64,000 nt of DNA from assembly GCF_000377745.1 (NCBI RefSeq), contig NZ_KB898706.1, positions 1,144,249-1,208,248 on the forward strand, given 5' to 3'. This document shows, piece by piece, positions 58,993-64,000 of this stretch; position 1 is the stretch's first letter; the number at the start of each line of letters is the position of its first letter. A program made the position numbers and the translations under genes. Origin of the DNA: Gilvimarinus chinensis DSM 19667. Its GTDB lineage: Bacteria; Pseudomonadota; Gammaproteobacteria; Pseudomonadales; Cellvibrionaceae. The notes under the pieces were generated by a model, which was not told the origin of the DNA, ran no database searches, and saw only the letters and a program-made list of their open reading frames with translations.

Positions 58993-59200
58993 TGTGGACG
59001 TTGGGCGCTAAATTATTGCGTCTGCGTCATTTGTCCACCTTAACTTTTCCCTTATACCCTGCTAGCATTTGCGCTCCCATTTTGGGGTTATCCACAGGAT
59101 TGGTCAGGCCGGTTAAGAACTGTTAACAGTTGATTTGCTGTTATTTGCCCAAATACGGGGCGCATCTACACCTAACTGAGCGAAAATGGCGCGGTTGCTG
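58993..59200. other. parB-atpI gap with DnaA box and palindrome
   Basis: Holds a perfect DnaA box TTATCCACA (59088-59096) and a 14-bp perfect palindrome AACTGTTAACAGTT (59118-59131) upstream of the atp promoter. No gene is seen. The palindrome could be an operator for the atp operon. Confidence 0.5.
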
Positions 59201-59230
59201 TTGAAAGGCCTGTAATAAAACCCCTATAAT
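59201..59230 (+). promoter_or_regulatory. Promoter of the ATP synthase operon
   Basis: TTGAAA (59201-59206), an 18-base spacer and perfect TATAAT (59225-59230) lie 95 bases before the atpI start, giving a strong sigma-70-type promoter for atpIBEFHAG. Confidence 0.8.
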
Positions 59231-59324
59231 GCGGCGGCTTTGCAGCTGATGTGTAAGCTGCCGTAAAGCCAGTAACGGCGAAATCGACCGATTGCCAGCA
59301 AAAGGCAACAACAAGAGAGAATCG

Positions 59325-59723
59325 ATGCCCTGGGCGCGCCGTCAGACATCGGCTGTTTTAGCCAAGCTTCCGGTTTTTAAATGCCTGGTATGGCTGTGGT
59401 TAGCGCTGTGTGTTTTAAGTGGGCCGGTTCTGTACTGGCAACCGCTGTGGGGGATTTCTTTACTCTGGGGATTTTCCGTCTGCTTGGTTCCAGCCATGGT
59501 GTTTGCCAGGCTTGCCGGGCAAGTTCGCGGCGCTCGTGAAGTACGTCAGAGTGTCAACCGGTTTTACCGAGCAGAGTCAGCCAAATTATTGCTAACCGCC
59601 GTTTTATTTGCGGTGGTGTTTACCCGGGATGTGCCTATCAGCCTACCGGTTTTTTTATGCGCTTTTATTACGGCGCAAGTCATACAAATGATTGTGACGG
59701 CGGTGGTAATCAATCGCCGTTAG
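59325..59723 (+). CDS. atpI: ATP synthase accessory protein AtpI
   Basis: A 132-residue hydrophobic protein with about four TM helices (CLVWLWLALCVLSGPVLYW and LLLTAVLFAVVFTRDV are clear), at the head of the atp operon, where AtpI helps assemble the c-ring. Sequence conservation is low in this family, so the call relies on position and topology. ATG at 59325 has an AAGAGAGA upstream; a TTG at 59292 would add eleven residues. Confidence 0.9.
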   Translation: MPWARRQTSAVLAKLPVFKCLVWLWLALCVLSGPVLYWQPLWGISLLWGFSVCLVPAMVFARLAGQVRGAREVRQSVNRFYRAESAKLLLTAVLFAVVFTRDVPISLPVFLCAFITAQVIQMIVTAVVINRR

Positions 59724-60719
<996 letters not shown>

Positions 60720-60751
60720 TTATTTAACTTAACTATTACCTTTATCTTTAA

Positions 60752-61006
<255 letters not shown>

Positions 61007-61056
61007 GCTAACGCTTGTATTAACGCACAGAAACTTCCCATAACAGAGGTGTCGGC

Positions 61057-61527
61057 GTGAACCTTAATTTAACCATCATTGGACAGTCCATAACGTTCGT
61101 AATCTTCGTGCTTATCTGCATGAAGTACGTGTGGCCCCACATCACTGCGGCCATGACCGAGCGTCAAAAGAAAATTGCCGATGGTCTGGCCGCAGCAGAT
61201 CGCGCAAGTAAAGATTTAGAACTGGCTCAGGAAAAAGCAAAGCACGAATTGCGCGATGCGAAAGCCGAAGCTGCCAGCATTCTGGAATCGGCTAACAAGC
61301 GCGCAACTCAGATTGTGGAAGAAGCGAAAGAGCAGGCCCGCGAAGAGGGTAACCGCATCAAAGCGGCGGCCCAGGCTGAGGTAGAGCAAGAAGTGAACCG
61401 TGCGAAAGAACAGTTGCGTTCACAAGTAGCGACCCTGGCGTTTGCTGGTGCTGAGAAAGTGCTCGAGTCTTCTGTCGACCAGTCCGCACACAAAAACATG
61501 ATCGACAAACTGGCCGCCAGTTTGTAA
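61057..61527 (+). CDS. atpF: ATP synthase F0 subunit b
   Basis: A 156-residue peripheral-stalk subunit: one N-terminal TM helix ([20 protein letters not shown]) and a long charged coiled coil ([20 protein letters not shown] onward). GTG start with AGAGGTG just upstream. Confidence 0.98.
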   Translation: MNLNLTIIGQSITFVIFVLICMKYVWPHITAAMTERQKKIADGLAAADRASKDLELAQEKAKHELRDAKAEAASILESANKRATQIVEEAKEQAREEGNRIKAAAQAEVEQEVNRAKEQLRSQVATLAFAGAEKVLESSVDQSAHKNMIDKLAASL

Positions 61528-61539
61528 GCGAGGTGAATT

Positions 61540-62076
61540 GTGGCTGAACTGACTACCCTCGCAAGACCCTACGCCAAGGCAGCGTTTGCATTTGCCCGCG
61601 ACCATGGGGATCTGGCGAGTTGGGCAACACAACTGAAAACCCTGGCGATTGTCAGCGAGTACGGCAAGTTGAAAGAGGTTATCTCTTCACCTGCCATGAC
61701 TCCCGAACAGCAGGCGAGCACCCTGCTAAGTGTTTGCGGCGAAGAGCTTGACGCTAAAGTGAAAAACTTTGTCGAGCTGTTGGCCGAGAACAAGCGCTTG
61801 GCGTTGTTGCCCGAGGTATTCACCCTTTTTGATGCGCTGAAAACCGCCGAAGAGCAAGCTGTCGATGTTGAACTGACGACTGCCTTTGAGTTGGATGATG
61901 CCAGCGAGAAAAAACTGGCGGATGCTCTCAGTGCCAAGCTGGCACGCAAGGTTAAAGTCAGCACCGCAGTCGATTCCGACTTGCTCGCTGGCGCGATTAT
62001 CAAGGCAGGTGATTTAGTCATCGACGGCTCCATGCGCGGTCGGTTAGAGAAACTCGCCAAAGCAATCAATTCGTAG
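61540..62076 (+). CDS. atpH: ATP synthase F1 subunit delta
   Basis: Links the b stalk to the F1 head. 178 residues with the family start [19 protein letters not shown] and the C-terminal [22 protein letters not shown] start with GAGGTG upstream, 12 bases after atpF. Confidence 0.98.
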   Translation: MAELTTLARPYAKAAFAFARDHGDLASWATQLKTLAIVSEYGKLKEVISSPAMTPEQQASTLLSVCGEELDAKVKNFVELLAENKRLALLPEVFTLFDALKTAEEQAVDVELTTAFELDDASEKKLADALSAKLARKVKVSTAVDSDLLAGAIIKAGDLVIDGSMRGRLEKLAKAINS

Positions 62077-62092
62077 GATTGAGGAACAAAGC

Positions 62093-63637
62093 ATGCAGCA
62101 GCTGAATCCATCCGAGATTAGCGAAATTATTAAACAGCGCATCGAAAGCCTCGATGTGTCATCCGAAGCCCGCAACGAGGGCACGGTCGTATCGGTTTCT
62201 GACGGTATTGTTCGTATCCACGGCCTGATGGACGTGATGTACGGGGAAATGATTGAGTTTGAAGGTGGCGTTTATGGTATGGCGCTTAACCTTGAACAAG
62301 ATTCCGTAGGTGCCGTAATTCTGGGTGACTACTTCAGCATTGCTGAAGGTCAAACCTGTAAGTGCACCGGCCGTATTCTGGAAGTACCTGTAGGCCCTGA
62401 GCTTGAAGGTCGCGTGGTTGATGCCCTGGGTAACCCGATTGACGGTAAAGGCCCTATCGATGCGAAAGAAACCGACGCCATTGAAAAAGTAGCGCCGGGT
62501 GTAATTTGGCGTCAGTCGGTAGACGAGCCGGTACAAATTGGTTTGAAAGCCGTTGACTCTATGGTGCCAATTGGTCGCGGACAGCGTGAGCTGATCATTG
62601 GTGACCGTCAAATCGGTAAATCTGCCATTGCTGTCGACGCCATCATTAACCAGAAAGATTCTGGTATTAAATGTGTCTACGTCGCCATTGGCCAGAAAGC
62701 GTCTTCTATTGCCAGTGTGGTTCGCAAGCTGGAAGAGCACGGCGCAATGGATCACACCGTTGTGGTTGCCGCGACTGCTTCAGACCCTGCTTCCATGCAG
62801 TATCTGGCTGCTTTTGCCGGTTGTACCATTGGTGAGTACTACCGCGACCGCGGTCAAGACGCATTGATCATTTACGATGACTTGACCAAACAAGCCTGGG
62901 CGTATCGTCAAATCTCTCTGCTTCTGCGTCGCCCACCGGGCCGTGAAGCTTACCCTGGTGACGTATTCTACTTGCACTCTCGTCTGCTGGAGCGCGCCGC
63001 TCGCGTAAACCCAGACTACGTAGAAAAGTTCACCAATGGTGAAGTAAAAGGTAAAACCGGTTCTTTGACCGCGCTGCCGATTATTGAAACCCAGGCTGGT
63101 GACGTATCGGCGTTCGTACCGACCAACGTGATCTCGATTACCGACGGTCAGATCTTCCTTGAAGCTGACATGTTCAACTCGGGCATTCGCCCCGCCATGA
63201 ACGCCGGTATTTCGGTATCTCGTGTGGGTGGCTCGGCGCAGACCAAGATCATCAAAAAGCTGTCCGGTGGTATTCGTACCGCTCTGGCTCAGTACCGCGA
63301 GCTGGCTGCTTTCGCTCAGTTTGCCTCTGACTTGGATGAAGCGACTAAATCTCAGCTTGAGCACGGTGAGCGTGTTACCGAGTTGATGAAGCAAAAGCAG
63401 TACTCTCCTATGAGCATCGCGCAAATGGGTCTGGTTCTGTACTGCGCTAACGAAGGTTACTTGAAAGATATCGAAGTTAAGAAAATTTTGGACTTCGAAG
63501 CTGCGCTGCTGTCTTACGCCGATGCCGAACACGGTGAGTTGATGAAGCAAATCAACGAAACCGGTAATTGGAACGGTGAGTTAGAAGAGCAATTCAAAGC
63601 CTTGGTTGAGAAATTCAAGTCCAGCCAAACCTGGTAA
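62093..63637 (+). CDS. atpA: ATP synthase F1 subunit alpha
   Basis: Non-catalytic nucleotide-binding subunit of the F1 head. 514 residues with the Walker [10 protein letters not shown] near residue 170, [20 protein letters not shown], and the arginine-finger region [16 protein letters not shown] preceded by GAGGAA. Confidence 0.99.
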   Translation: MQQLNPSEISEIIKQRIESLDVSSEARNEGTVVSVSDGIVRIHGLMDVMYGEMIEFEGGVYGMALNLEQDSVGAVILGDYFSIAEGQTCKCTGRILEVPVGPELEGRVVDALGNPIDGKGPIDAKETDAIEKVAPGVIWRQSVDEPVQIGLKAVDSMVPIGRGQRELIIGDRQIGKSAIAVDAIINQKDSGIKCVYVAIGQKASSIASVVRKLEEHGAMDHTVVVAATASDPASMQYLAAFAGCTIGEYYRDRGQDALIIYDDLTKQAWAYRQISLLLRRPPGREAYPGDVFYLHSRLLERAARVNPDYVEKFTNGEVKGKTGSLTALPIIETQAGDVSAFVPTNVISITDGQIFLEADMFNSGIRPAMNAGISVSRVGGSAQTKIIKKLSGGIRTALAQYRELAAFAQFASDLDEATKSQLEHGERVTELMKQKQYSPMSIAQMGLVLYCANEGYLKDIEVKKILDFEAALLSYADAEHGELMKQINETGNWNGELEEQFKALVEKFKSSQTW

Positions 63638-63688
63638 TGGTGTGGTGCGCTTTGCGCACCACCTAAAGAAATCTCGAGGGCCGGAGTA

Positions 63689-64000
63689 ATGGCAGGCGCA
63701 AAAGAAATACGCACACAGATTTCGAGCATTAAGAGCACGCAGAAAATTACCAGCGCGATGAACATGGTCGCGGCCAGTAAAATGCGTAAGGCTCAAGAGC
63801 GTATGCAAAGAGGCAAACCTTACGCCTCCCGTATGCGTGAAGTGATCGGGCATCTGGCAAACGCCAACCCTGAGTACAAGCACAGCTTTATGGAGCAGCG
63901 TGAAGTTAAGCGCGTAGGCTTTGTAATTGTGTCTACCGACCGGGGTTTGTGTGGCGGCTTGAACATCAATATGTTCAAGGCTGCTCTGAAAAAAATGAAG
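63689..64000 (+). CDS. atpG: ATP synthase F1 subunit gamma (3' end outside window)
   Basis: Central rotor shaft. 104 codons are visible. The N-terminal helix [20 protein letters not shown] and the [14 protein letters not shown] segment are diagnostic. The gene runs past the window end. CGGAG lies just before the ATG. Confidence 0.98.
   Translation, partial: MAGAKEIRTQISSIKSTQKITSAMNMVAASKMRKAQERMQRGKPYASRMREVIGHLANANPEYKHSFMEQREVKRVGFVIVSTDRGLCGGLNINMFKAALKKMK

Noticed and set aside
62780-63550. 256-residue minus-strand frame inside atpA
   Set aside because: A shadow of a highly conserved ATP synthase gene, a result of its codon bias; no family features.

Overview
The window is the replication-origin region of a gammaproteobacterial chromosome. 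The gene order dprA, LysM gene, def, fmt, rsmB, trkA ... acyltransferase, glyQ, glyS, gmhB, plsC ... gyrB, recF, dnaN, dnaA, rpmH, rnpA, yidD, yidC, mnmE, mnmG, rsmG, parA, parB, atpIBEFHAG is the Pseudomonas-type origin arrangement. The moderate GC content, the carbohydrate-type TonB receptor, the secreted glycan-degrading enzymes and several cyclic-di-GMP genes suggest a marine, polysaccharide-degrading member of the Cellvibrionaceae or a close relative. The genus cannot be fixed from sequence reading alone. No rRNA, tRNA, CRISPR array or insertion sequence was seen.

Left arm (1-20252): dprA is cut by the window start and lies behind a LysM envelope protein. Divergent from them is def-fmt-rsmB-trkA-trkH (N-terminal formyl metabolism, 16S rRNA methylation, potassium uptake). 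An accessory block follows. It holds a class D-like sortase with its own LPSTAS-tailed substrate, a VOC protein, a DUF3465-like protein, an AsmA/DUF748-like protein, and a three-gene operon of retropepsin-like lipoprotein, inactive-transglutaminase 7TM protein and ATP-grasp ligase. Conserved genes resume with a lipid A-type acyltransferase, glyQS, gmhB and plsC.

Accessory insertion (20253-41998): in Pseudomonas plsC and gyrB are neighbours, but here about 21.7 kb separates them. The block holds a PL10-like lipoprotein, a diguanylate cyclase that seems to have lost its start codon, a GGDEF pseudogene frameshifted at the GGEEF motif, leuA with a divergent Lrp-type regulator, an esterase, a CHASE-PAS-GGDEF-EAL protein, a five-heme cytochrome c and a membrane-bound AraC regulator. 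It ends in a glycan-use locus: TPR-sulfotransferase, GH20 hexosaminidase, a secreted GH18-like/Ig/CBM32 protein of unknown function, and a TonB-dependent receptor.

Origin and right arm (41999-64000): gyrB-recF-dnaN-dnaA run leftward, with two perfect parS sites inside recF. rpmH-rnpA-yidD-yidC-mnmE run rightward. DnaA boxes occur both between dnaA and rpmH and, beside a very AT-rich tract, upstream of mnmG. Strand composition by eye changes sign nearer mnmG. A small XRE/2TM protein and a fructosamine kinase-like gene lie between mnmE and mnmG. Next come mnmG-rsmG-parA-parB and the ATP synthase operon, cut within atpG at the window end.
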